A model generated the notes under the pieces. It ran no database searches. It was not told where the DNA came from and saw nothing but the letters and a program-made list of their open reading frames with translations. From Margaritifera margaritifera (Eukaryota; Mollusca; Bivalvia; Unionida; Margaritiferidae): a stretch of 64,000 nucleotides of DNA. Position numbers and translations under genes: made by a program. Below, piece by piece: positions 47,601 to 57,600 of the stretch. How positions within the stretch are numbered: position 1 is the first letter of the stretch; each line of letters opens with the position of its first letter. The stretch spans positions 62,001 through 126,000 of the forward strand of contig JAQPZY010000548.1 in the NCBI GenBank assembly GCA_029931535.1, read 5' to 3'.

Positions 47601-49291
47601 TTGTCTTTTGTATCAAATGAAGTAAAGGGGGCAGAATAAAAGAGTTAAAAGGCTTGTTAATCCTACCTGTTTAAGAGCTAGCAGTCATGGCCATGTGTTA
47701 AGTCGACTCATTTTAATTGACTAATAGAACTCTAAGAAAACTAAATAAATGTAACATAATTAAAGCATCTAACATTATTCAGTGGTGTATCATACTCATT
47801 CGCAAATGTGATCAACGATTGCAAAGGAACCAAGCAAAAGGCACAAAAGGTACATGTAAAGATTAGTTTTATAGATAGGGTTCATTATGGAGAAGCGAGT
47901 TCTAAAGTTTATTGTGAACTTAAAATTCCCGAATTGGCACTCGGAGGTTTGCTCAAGGACAAGCTGAAATTTTGCTTTAAATGTTAATGAAATCACAGCA
48001 TCAGTATTCTACTTGTATTACAATTTGTTTCTTCTAAAATGGGCTGCGACGTTGTTGTTTCTCTAACTAGATGTCATTCTTTTTTTTCTTAAAATAAAAA
48101 ATCTTGTTTTATTCTGAATCTACAGTAACACTAGCATGTATCCACCCTCATGTGCAAAAAGCAGTGATGTATTACACAATATTTTTCCTCGTACACATGT
48201 GATATGTACTGAAACCACTTGGATTCATGTTTTGGACAATCTTTGAGAGTTTGGATATATTGAAAATAAAGGTAATTTATATAGAAAAGTGAATAACTTC
48301 ATTATTAAAGGCTCTTTATTAACAATTGTTCAAAATGCAATTATTAAACGAGTATTCAACCACTATTCTTGCCCACCACCTCCACCCTCGATAACTCGCG
48401 TCCTCACTTTTACCACGGTCTGTTTCTGAACCCCGTTTTGCACGAGTAAAAACCATATTCATCACGTAGAGAGCACACGTCAATGTGTGCATGATCAACA
48501 AAAAAAAATGCGTTGACATGTGCTCTCTGCTTGATGAATCTGGTTTTCTCCAGGTTGCTGCAACAGCAATAATCGTTCTTCTCATAATAAATATGTTGAG
48601 AATTATGTGTCCTTTAGTTTTTTTTACATTTTACTTTAATTTGATGTGAAACTACTGTAACTAATGGTGCCATATGATAATAGAGCACTTTATTTAAATA
48701 ACACCTGCAAGTAACAAACAGATTTATTATAATGCAGATTTAATGTATATTATGCTGAATGAATAAACAGATAAATTTGTTTCATGTTAAGGCCTTTTTA
48801 TAAAAACCAAGACAACAAAAACAGCAACTTCTATTACCACTACTATTTAAAAACGGGAATTCACTGCAAAACAAGAACAAAATTATATAAGTACCCCAGT
48901 AATTTTGGTTTGTAATATTTTTTGTATATTTTGGTTTGTAATATTTTATATATATTTTTTGGTTTGTAATAATAAATTGCTTCAAAAATTACAAGTGATG
49001 ATATTTAGGAGGTTAGAAAGCATAAGCCTCTGTGTCGAAAATGCCCAAAAAATACTCTATTCATGATGACATATTCCCAATTCTAAGTATGGGGGCCCAA
49101 TTTTTTGTTGTTGGAATCATCCCTGATTATTTAAGTAAATTTTGCTTTCTGTCATTGCAGTTGATGTAAAGCCTACAAAGTCAAATACGACTAAGGAACG
49201 CACAGAGAACCTTCAACAAGTTGATATTGTAGCCGAAACCACAGGAATCATCTGTGATTGCAATCACAATACATTTGCTACTTTTTATTGA
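35517..49291 (+). CDS. Ig receptor gene 2: signal peptide, two Ig domains, TM, short tail
   Basis: Exons: 35517-35601 (signal peptide), 40634-40957 (V-like Ig), 41321-41450 and 42597 or 42660 to 42846 (second Ig domain split by a phase 0 intron), 43577-43705 (transmembrane), 49161-49291 (tail, TGA 49289-49291). Phases are 1, 1, (0), 1, 1. The product would be about 330-350 residues, a type I membrane protein at the cell surface. The tail has no YxxL motif, so this could be a decoy, adhesion or co-receptor partner to the gene 1 type (inference). Fault: exon 41321-41450 is one base short for its phases and holds an in-frame TAA near 41425. Intron 1 (5 kb) hosts transposon debris; the last intron hosts a 146-bp tandem array. 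Confidence 0.72.
36455..36895 (+). mobile_element. Foldback-like element, partial copy 3
   Basis: Matches the interior and one terminal array of copies 1 and 2: the short-ORF region at 36567-36700 and inverted GGCTGATTyGGnCC units at 36800-36892. The other arm is absent. Inside intron 1 of gene 2. Confidence 0.7.
36919..37190 (+). pseudogene. PiggyBac-like transposase N-terminal fragment
   Basis: ATG at 36919 opens 32 codons rich in Asp and Ser (SSSDDDFIRQILADDSDND) to a TGA. The +1 frame then continues to a WTQTDGMPVNPQLSG segment near 37110-37150. An acidic start followed by a W-T block and a Pro/Gly segment is the usual opening of piggyBac-type transposases. No catalytic domain follows, so this is a dead fragment. 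Confidence 0.5.
37325..37803 (+). pseudogene. hAT-family transposase C-terminal remnant
   Basis: With two internal stops the frame reads a helical segment (YGIHGLKTLIRHCG) and then the hAT dimerisation-region signature FERGFSAQNNIHTQIRYKLS (37619-37678), then LMILQLEE and FNFNRALTKWSWKK, to TAA at 37801-37803. The CERGFSxxN block followed by a FxFxxAxxxW block is characteristic of hAT transposases and ZNF862-like derivatives. The upstream BED finger and catalytic acids were not seen. Confidence 0.75.
37804..39879. other. Gene 2 intron, AT-rich
   Basis: No recognised element. A 75-codon open frame at 38865-39092 has no motif, and its splice context is weak. Confidence 0.35.
39880..40544. mobile_element. 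MITE with long terminal inverted repeats (665 bp)
   Basis: The arms 39880-40010 and 40408-40544 are inverted copies at about 75-80 percent identity by eye. They share GAGTTGGAATAG, CATCACTTTATTCA and CACAGTGCA, and both ends begin CTCAG. No ORF. Located 89 bp upstream of the gene 2 V-like exon. Target duplication not evident. Confidence 0.75.
40634..40957 (+). CDS. Gene 2 exon: V-like Ig domain
   Basis: A 324-bp phase 1-1 exon (acceptor GTCCATTCAAG, donor GTTTGT). Features in order: a Cys pair in LLNTCCQNKNQ (B strand), LQWFFNETT (C-strand Trp), LICLDS, NGTALILLKDVSLNDTGKY (E to F strands with the DTGxY motif), and a VQHIFLTVDG end strand. The residue two after the DTGxY tyrosine, normally the second disulphide Cys, is Leu (KYTLYVK), so the canonical bridge is absent or replaced. 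Several N-glycosylation sequons (NFT, NET, NGT). Confidence 0.82.
41321..41450 (+). CDS. Gene 2 exon: first half of second Ig domain, frame broken
   Basis: Acceptor TTTATTTGCAG, donor GTAATC. In the phase 1 frame it reads VPYQCKPIIEFYPSNVTYC and LELSPNG, then TAA. In the other frame it continues INRTGDPM up to the donor. At 130 bp it is one base short of the 131 needed to join the phase 0 exon that follows. A one-base deletion near 41420-41430 is the simplest explanation. Confidence 0.6.
42597..42659 (+). repeat. 21-bp tandem repeat duplicating a 3' splice site
   Basis: Three identical 21-bp units (42597, 42618, 42639), each made of GGTATTGGACATTCTTTGCAG. Together with the original site this gives four successive TTTGCAG|GGTATTGG junctions, with AGs ending at 42596, 42617, 42638 and 42659. 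As 21 is divisible by 3, each choice keeps the frame and adds GIGHSLQ. Confidence 0.95.
42597..42846 (+). CDS. Gene 2 exon: second half of second Ig domain, four in-frame acceptors
   Basis: Phase 0 entry at any of four acceptors (exon starts 42597, 42618, 42639 or 42660), phase 1 exit at GTACAT. The invariant part reads GIGRYLTINAGINEQAFCCLHG, where LTI and FCCLHG fit Ig E and F strands, followed by a Cys-containing linker to FEISTVKG. The shortest form (187 bp) is probably ancestral, with 7, 14 or 21 residues added by using earlier acceptors. Confidence 0.68.
43577..43705 (+). CDS. Gene 2 exon: transmembrane helix
   Basis: A 129-bp phase 1-1 exon (acceptor TTTTTTCCAG, donor GTAAGT). It encodes a short Cys-containing juxtamembrane segment, then a long hydrophobic stretch (LSVLIILVIIMMVVLFVITV) and the stop-transfer WRRLKS. 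Confidence 0.88.
43920..45490. repeat. Tandem array with about 146-bp period, roughly ten units
   Basis: Diverged units sharing ATGGTCATATCAACATGGGG, TTGGTCCTAAATGAAAATGG and AATATGGCCACCACAG. Matching points fall at 44119, 44265, 44408, about 44556, 44704, 44850, 44989, 45212 and 45358: a period of about 140-150 bp with one damaged interval near 45110. Lies in the last intron of gene 2. Confidence 0.88.
45491..49160 (+). other. Rest of last gene 2 intron
   Basis: AT-rich, with a G-run near 46970 and a foldback hairpin at 48449-48546. No exon or element recognised. Confidence 0.4.
48449..48546. repeat. 98-nt imperfect hairpin
   Basis: The 5' arm 48449-48485 pairs with the 3' arm 48511-48546 over about 36 bp, with a few mismatches and a loop of about 25 nt. 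The stem includes an AGAGAGCACA core. Size and shape are pre-miRNA-like, but it could be a small foldback repeat. Transcription direction is unknown. Confidence 0.55.
49161..49291 (+). CDS. Gene 2 terminal exon: short cytoplasmic tail
   Basis: Acceptor TTTCTGTCATTGCAG. The phase 1 frame encodes about 43 residues (starting FDVKPTKSNTTKERT) to TGA at 49289-49291. It contains CDCNHN near the end and only a terminal Tyr, so no SH2-ligand motif. Good phase match and coding character, but no homologous domain, so it could be one of several alternative tails. Confidence 0.6.
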
Positions 49292-51959
49292 CAATAACGC
49301 TATCCCTTTATAAGAATGATTCTAAGTGCTTCGAAGAATTAGTTTAAAATCTTGGTTTGGACGTAAGCTTCATAACAAGGTATTATAAAGCGATTGAAGA
49401 GAAATTATATGTGGGTAAATACATTTAAGAATCAGGGCTTGTTTGCGTTGCTAAAGGTGAAATTTCGTAATCGGGGAACACTGTCAATATTTTCTGCATT
49501 GTTCCATAAATAGTTCTTTCTATTCTTCTTTTTTATCAATCGGGCAATGATGTATCATGATGAATCTAGCATTTCTTCTAAATACCTTCCTTTTATAGTA
49601 AAAAATGGAATTAACTAGACTTAAAATTAAGTTTGCTGACAGGGAAAAAAAGAACCTAGATAATTAATAATTATTGTATGAAAACAATATGGATACACAT
49701 TTATATTTTTAAACACTATAGCATGAAATTTTCAAGATACCTGATCATTTCAAGATTTGTAAAAAAAAATGTTGCCCCTACATATGTACAAATAGCTTTC
49801 CAAGGAAGGGTGTCAATTATTAGTTCAAGTAAATGCAAATGCAAAATAATATATAAATAACATTTTGTGCACCTTCAATTTCGAATTGAACTCGCCCACA
49901 AATTACTCCTCTAAATGGAATATGTATACAATCAACCTTTTGGTTCCCTGTTTAAGAAGATTTACTCATTAATGAAGCTTTCTGTAGAACCGTCTAAAAT
50001 CACACAATCTGCTCCACAGTTGGCTGTATCACTTCTCTCGAAATACCACTGTCACAATCAATTCATTTCTGTAGCTTTCTTGCAGAAACAACTGCTCTTA
50101 TTGTTTGCCTTGTTTGTTCCAGAAAATATGAAAATAATAAGGGTTAAACATGGAGATCAGCTATGTTAATCCATCATATATTTTTGTCACAATTAAACGC
50201 AAATATGATTTAAATGGAAACCCAATAAGAGGCTGACCCAAGGTCAAGAGGTATGCCCATGGAGTAGAATTGTTAAAAGTTCATCTGGACAGCAGTTTGG
50301 AATTCCCATAGTATATTAACACCATGTAATGACAGACAATAGTCATGGCAGCTGGAACCTCATATGCCTTTTCCACCTCATGCTAGACTCTATAAAATCG
50401 AAATATAAGATAAGATAAATGCGATAATGCGATGAGAACATTTCGAATGAAGTGATGGATGAGTCATTGCTTTTCAACAATGTAAATCTCTAATGTACAA
50501 GTTCCCTTGCATAAGGAAATCTGTCAGAAGCTCTCCTGACACTGAGTTTTCCAGTAGCTAATTTCTAATCCATTGCCCCATAGCGGTTGGAGTAAATAGT
50601 AGCATTGAAATTCATTGATTGAAACAGAAATAGGTGCAGATATACATAAACATGAAAAATAAAAGAAAAACATGTAAAACAATATTTATGTCGTTGTAGT
50701 TGACTGCAAGGGTCAAAATCCAAGTATTGTTAAAGAGTACAGCAAGGATCTACAACTGTTTCAAACTTTTATTGGAGACATGAAATGTTTTGAACAATTC
50801 TGCCAAATCATAATTTAGACTCATTTAACATAGACACTCACGGAAGTGTGTCTTTTGTGTAAGAAAGAATGTCTACTGGACAAGCAGTATCTTCGATTAT
50901 TGTGAAAACTTGTGTACATTAAAATCTGCCACTAAATAGCTGAAAAGAAAGTCTTTTGATTAACTCTTCGTATGTAAAGTTTTCATTTGCTCATGAGGTT
51001 CGATTTTATCTTCTACTAATAATTATTACTTTTGATATGAATGAATTCGAAACATTATATAGTTTATTGGATGGGTATAAATTAAAAATTGTATCCATTG
51101 ATGAAATGTGTGACTTTAATTGTATACATTGATGAAACGTGTGAAAAACATATATAAAAATATCATGCTTTTTTATTTCAGCCCCATTTAAAAAGTTAAA
51201 CGGGTTGACAGATACAGGCAAAACAATAGAATAAATGAAGAGTGAGCACATCTGTAATACCGTTCAAATTCTGAAGTGTCATGTCTAATATGATTATAGT
51301 GAAGATATCCAATATACATAGAAGTTTCTGTAGGTACTCATTTCAGATCAAATTTAAAAAATGAGTTGAATAAGTTCTATCAATGCCTTGGCAATTGTTC
51401 TGGAATGTTTGTGTAATATGTTTCTTTGACTTAAATTTCTTTCAAGATTAGCACTCATGTCAGATTCTGTTTATCACAAGATGAAACTCAGTAATGGCAT
51501 TCTACAATAACTGCATATTAGTTTCTTGAAAAAACTTTGAAGTATATTCAAAGGTCTCAGACATTACGTCTTTGAACTTGATGACATAATAACATTATTC
51601 GTGACCTTATGACATCGGTATGTTGTCTGAATATATATCAAAACATCTAAAATATTTTAAATTGAACTCGATCTGCCGAGATTGTATCTTCATTAAGAAT
51701 TTGCCTGGTTATGCTTTTTATGGGATAGCATTGAAGCCGAAGCAGGTTGGATGCCACAAGCTAGAATTAAAGCAACGTCATATCGATGATATCGAACGAT
51801 CAAAAACGTTTCACGTGTCCCCATCTTGGTTTTATATTGTAACTTTTAATCATCCTGACCATGGATACAATTTAATTACATGAATCTACAAATGTAATAT
51901 AGTGTATAATTTCGATATTGACTCGATAATTTGTACATTTTCGTGGCTAATTTCTTCTG

Positions 51960-52043
<84 letters not shown>

Positions 52044-53560
52044 TTTCAAGTTTATTTATTTGCACGAAATTCTGTTTCATGCTGATCATTTTGGTCTAAG
52101 TGGTAAAGGTGAAAGTTTGTACAAAGAATCTAGATCTTTTATTTTCTTGAAAGAGTTTTTATAGTACTCAATAAATCAACATCATTCGTGTTAGTACAAA
52201 ATGTTAGATCTGTTTTCTGTACATATTATTACAAGTGGATTTTGAAAATCGCTAAAAGAAACTTTTAGAGCAATATCCATCTCTTTTAGCCCATTTAATG
52301 GATTAGCAAACAAAAACTAGCTCTAGTCTGAGGTTAGAATATTTTGAAACCTTTCTATGAATATCAAGGTCAGTATTATTTTAAAATATTACTGTAAATG
52401 TGAAGATGGTTAAGGAACTTTGTGTGTTGTATTTTTCCAGTTTTTATGCCATTCAGGGTTCTGTTGTCAGAGAAATTTTATCATTTACAAGATTTATTTT
52501 AATTGAATGGATTTGCTACAGTAAAGACTATGCTATTCTAATGACAAGAATGGATTTATTTAGTACAACTATATCTATTTTGTTAGCTACTAAATAATGA
52601 CATTATTTTTTTCAAGTGCTGTTCGGTAAAATATGTTTAGAATCTGAGATTTATTCAAAATAATGTTTAATATCTCAGAAAAGGAAAAAGCACGGTTGTC
52701 GCCTGATGTCGTTGTAATAGAAGATAATAGGTTTACTGTCCAATTATTTGGTCAAGAAAGAGAACATGGGCAAAGTCAAATTTCACGCTGTGCAATAATA
52801 ACACAAAGGAAACGATATTCCAACTTGCTGTCAATGATGATTATGGCTAAAGCAGGAGCTACAGAGAGAGAAAATTCATGATCAATTTCTCTGTATTACT
52901 CATATAATGAAAATAATGCTGCTGCTGGTAATTATCACACCGATAGTCTAAAAGATTTTAAGTTTTGACACTTTCCGTAATAATGAATTTGTTAAGATTT
53001 AGCATTAAAAGTAATCACCGTTTGACAACCACGCAGTTCAATTTGCCATAGGTACTTAGATGTTTGATTTGCCGAACTTATTTTGAGACATGTGGCCATT
53101 TTAAATACTTTCCATGAAAGAGCTCATGGTTGAGCAGTTTTTATACATTTTTTTATTACGTGTATGTATTGTTTTATAACTGAATTCATTACAAAGCCTT
53201 GTAGAACAATTTCTGTTCAGAAATCATGATGTGAAATATCACTAGTTATTCTGTCATTTACTTCCCATTTTGAATTAAAGTTATCACACAAACCAATTAA
53301 GCTGCCATGCTCACTGTGTAGTTTAGCTGTTCAATAGGTGCATTGTATCCATAAAGTGTATCCAAGGTGTGAGGATTAAGCAGATGGTAGTGCAAGAATG
53401 AGGAAAAGCATTTAGCGTACAGGCCCCAAGCCCACAAGAGTGACTCCAATCGACATGTATATATATTTTTTTCACTGATGCTGTGTTATAAATAGCACAT
53501 TTACATCTTACAGAGGGTTAGAGTGATTTACGTAATGTTGATACGTAACTGCTTGAAAGA
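49292..53560. other. Gene 2 3' flank, AT-rich
   Basis: No recognised gene. It contains a (TA)n tract at 51962-52041. The open frames at 51620-51883 and 52663-52881 lack motifs. Confidence 0.35.
51962..52041. repeat. (TA)n microsatellite, about 40 units
   Basis: Uninterrupted TA tract. Confidence 0.98.
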
Positions 53561-53599
53561 ACTAATTTATTCACTCACACACACACAGATTTGATAACA

Positions 53600-53660
53600 G
53601 CACAGTTGCAAAACAATGGTCCAACGTTTTGAGCTAATCAAGCTCGTCATCTGGTGAAGA
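53600..53660 (-). ncRNA. Degenerate hammerhead-ribozyme-like core (Penelope/retrozyme type)
   Basis: Read on minus from 53660: CAGATGA (for CUGAUGA), a stem II CGAGC-loop-GCTC, then AAAAC (for GAAAC), and CGTTG...CAAC able to form stem III. This order is that of type I hammerheads carried by Penelope-like elements and small retrozymes in animals, including bivalves. Two core positions are changed, so cleavage is unlikely. No RT ORF was found beside it. Confidence 0.4.
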
Positions 53661-54349
53661 AACAACTTACAACAAGCAAAATAAATACATAACACAAAGG
53701 CCAAGAGAAAATCTGAGCTATTTACTATTTAGATGTTTCAATGGCAGTGAAAATCTACAGATAAAGAGTTAAGTACTATAAGTAAAAAGCCTACGAAAAA
53801 CAGGATCAAAAGGTGCAATCTACATGTCCCTTTTGTGTTATGGTCAGAATATATATATACAGATTTCCTTAGACCGGACTCATTCGTTTATAATGCTTTC
53901 ATCCAGAATCAAATCCTAGGAAACTGTTCAGTCGGATATGGTATATCATCCCCATTCGTTCCAAAAGCAATTAATATAACTGACTGAGGGAATAAGTTCC
54001 TTCTGACCAGATGTGTGCCCTCTAAATGGCGAAGCATAGGTTTTCAAATAAGCAAAAATGTACAAGACTTCATCCAGAAAATTATAAAATATAGCAACAA
54101 ATAAAAAATGAAGAAGAATTTGATGGTCTACACTGCATCCCACCCACCCAACTCGGAACCCATAGTGTGTTACAGGCAGTGTGCATAAATATCGTTGCTG
54201 GTCAGTCGGCATCATTGCAGGTGCGTTATAATTGACCAGAATGGATGAATAGCTTTGTGTGTGTGTGAGAGAGTTGTGTTTTGATTTTTATTGCAAAAGC
54301 AACACTTTAAAATATGCTACAGGCTTAAATTATATTAATCTTTTTTCAG

Positions 54350-54484
54350 ATCGATTCATGCGTGACTCGAATTCAAACCAAAACATTCAGATCGGGAACA
54401 ATATTAGCATGGATGCAGATATTTTAAAGTACATAGTCGATTCGCAAAGACTGTTAATGATGGAATTGGAAACTGTTAGAGAAG
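54350..54484 (+). CDS. Isolated phase 1-1 exon of unknown gene
   Basis: A 135-bp open segment between a strong acceptor (TTAATCTTTTTTCAG) and the donor GTAATT, in phase 1 at both ends like the receptor exons. It encodes 45 residues starting DRFMRDSNSNQNIQ, with the second half (ADILKYIVDSQRLLMMELE) likely helical and having a heptad-like Leu/Met pattern. No family recognised. It may be an alternative gene 2 exon or belong to a third gene running off the window. RNA evidence is absent. Confidence 0.45.
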
Positions 54485-54574
54485 GTAATTGTTTCCCAAA
54501 GATTTGTGCATGTGTATATTAGTAACTTTAATTTTGAAGGAAGATTTAATGAGACCTTATTCTTTCACTTAATG

Positions 54575-54576
54575 TG

Positions 54577-54642
<66 letters not shown>
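54575..54642. repeat. (TA)n/(TG)n compound microsatellite
   Basis: TA tract with an internal TGTGTGTG segment. Confidence 0.95.
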
Positions 54643-54643
<1 letters not shown>

Positions 54644-57600
54644 CACTGACATATGTTGACTACAAGTGGAACACAATTAGCAACACAATAATCAGAAGAA
54701 AGAAATATTTTTCTTTACATCATACACTTGTGATATTATTATTTGTATTCCTATAGTTTTGTAAAGTATCCATTACACAGATCTAAAGTTTGAGGGAAAT
54801 GCAAAAATAACTGAAAGTTTTAAGGATGCCACACAATGGACAAGGAACATTAAGCCATTTTTTAAGCTCTTCTACTCCTGACTTACATATTGCTTCAGTA
54901 ACTTCTTCGGACTTTGGTATTTACATCTAAATATCAGATAATATTAAAAACATTTTAAATGTAGTGCTTTGGTAATGAAATTGTTCATCTCTGAGAGTCA
55001 GACTGGCTGAATTTGCAGCCATTTTCATAACCATCTCTTCTCCGCTATTTACTCTGAGTAGTTGGTAATATTTATGTTGGATTCGATCAAAACGTTGCTT
55101 GCAGTATTTTGTTAGTCTTATATGTCAACTGTGCAATTATTGTAACTGCAATGAAGACATCATGAAATCCTTTATTGCTGCTCGTAGTGGTAGTTTTGTT
55201 CGATGAGTTATTTTGTGACTGAAACAGCTAAATCCTGATTGATTTTTATTTTAATACAAACATCATATTTTATCCAGATATGGAATAGCTAAGCCGAAGA
55301 GTGTGAGGGCACCTGACTATGCTCCATACCTAAGCTGACTGACTCCAAGCTTGGCACTTGAGGTTTGTCACACCCCAACATGTGTGCTTTCATATTGTGT
55401 CAAAAGGAAATGAAAGTGCATTGCACGGAATATCTATGGTCATACTCTGCATCAAAAAGTGGGCATTATAATAGAATTCACTTTCTTCGTCCATCTGCCC
55501 TCTTTGTTCAGACTGTAACTCCTATTCTTCATTGGCTGTTGTCCTCCAACATGCACTGTGGGTGCATCTAGGGATGCAGATGTATCATGCACCAAAACTG
55601 GGCCACTTTGATCTACAATTTAGGATCATTATTCCCTAAAAATGTCTTAATAATGCCATAATTCCAATACATTTTCATTTATTTTTATATTTTGCTGTTT
55701 GACCATAGAGCAACACGTGAAGGCTATTTAGTGTGTAGAAGAAACTTACAAATCTTATTTGTTCCCTTTTCTAAGAAGCTTGACATCACACGTTATTCAT
55801 CTGGGAACTTCTCATGACTACAATTGGAGTAAAGTGCTTTCCCCAGGGACACATCGCGACAGTCGGCCCCAGGCTAATCTGATGGTATGACTCCGACACG
55901 CTAACCACATTCAGGGTGCAACTTAGATTGGAAATGTGTTGCACACCAAAACTTGACTCTTGCTCGCTGAAAACTAGTTTTGTTCTGCTTTTCTTCCCTT
56001 GGTTATTGTCTACATTTATATTACAAACATACAAATTGGTTTATACTAAGCAACTGGGCTGGCTTCAAAATCTATATACATCCTTACGTTGTTGAAAGGT
56101 ATATATTGGCATCAGTGTTATTCACTAATCCGATGTCTTATTCTAATGCTGTTCTCTGTTCTGATTCAACCATCATACAGACTTATGTTTGACGAACATT
56201 TTCCAAAGAATACATTATTGAAAATGTGGATTATGATCAGCTTTATCATAGAAGCTCATTTTCACGAGCACTGTAGCTGTGCTCACTATTAGTAGGTATT
56301 TTGTCCATTAAAATATCACTGGATTTTATCCAGATTTTGCGGACTTAAAAGAAGATTTCTCAATGATGTTGGTGATGAAACTTTTTCACTTATTTTTGGT
56401 ACATACAAATTGTGAATACAGAAAGTTAAGAAGATCATTAACATTTTTGTTTTACGTCTTTCTTTCTCTATTTCATTTTTAATGTATTTCTGTACTTTCT
56501 TTTAAATACAGGACACCACTCAATATAGGTCACGACATTTTTTTTTTCTTTTTTTAGGCGCTATTTTGTTAATTAAGGGAAAACAATCACACCCGGTTAT
56601 TCAGTTCGAGATTTCAACAATTACCCCTCCTTTGTTTATTTATGTCTCCTCCCCACATAAAATACATATTAGTTTTGTGCTGTCCGTCTGTCCATCCTTT
56701 CCTCTTATCTTGTGAGCAAGATATATAAAACTAAACCAGACCAAATTGGATATTTAGATACTTTGAGTAGATCCCATGACTTTATTATGTTCTCGTGACT
56801 GTGGCATAAAATTTGGCAACTTATCATACACATTTTTACTGTCTAGACTTTTTTGTTAGCACAATTGAGCACAATCCGCTCTATGTAGATAAATTAAATG
56901 TGTAACACATATTTTCATTGATGTGTCAATGACCTAATTAGATTTTGAGGCCATTGCAGCAAATATTCCATCTGTTGCACATTTAGAAACTTTGTGTACT
57001 GGAACATGTGGACAAAAATCATTTTAGCACAATTCATCGAAATCCACTTGAGATAGACACAGTCACATGAAATGTGGTTTACATGTTCGCATGCATTTTT
57101 GGAATATCTTGGTTATGTTCTCATGCCATTACAGCACATATTTTTTCAAATGTTTCTACATCTTTGTTGGGTGTAGACTTTTTGGCGTAAGTGTTTTACA
57201 AGCACAGATTTACTTTCTTTGGTCCAAGATTTCAGTTTGTTGTCCCCACTTTTGGGACAGATATTTTCTTAATTTTTGTAAAGTTTAACCCTTTGTGTGC
57301 TATTTTAAGAATATTCAACAACAACATCTGAGTGCGTTTCAGTACAAATCATCAGGGATGATACCTGTAACCTAGTTGACCATTAATCTGCTTTAGTAGC
57401 TTGGAGTAACCTGACATAATGTATCTTTTTACATGAAAGTTAATATGATCTACTGCGTCATAGTCCTGTTCTACCAGATTCGCGGGACCTTGAGAGAGCA
57501 ACTCCAATCAAGAGTCTGGTAAAGGTCTATACAGCTGATTGCTTCCAATAAAAAAAGCTCACTTCTGTTTTTGTTATGTCCAAAAATTACACCATTTATA

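Noticed and set aside
48319..48585. 88-codon minus-strand frame
   Set aside because: Mostly the palindromic hairpin region; no motif.
49915..50169. 84-codon plus-strand frame with a hydrophobic end
   Set aside because: No acceptor or donor in phase with gene 2 and no motif.
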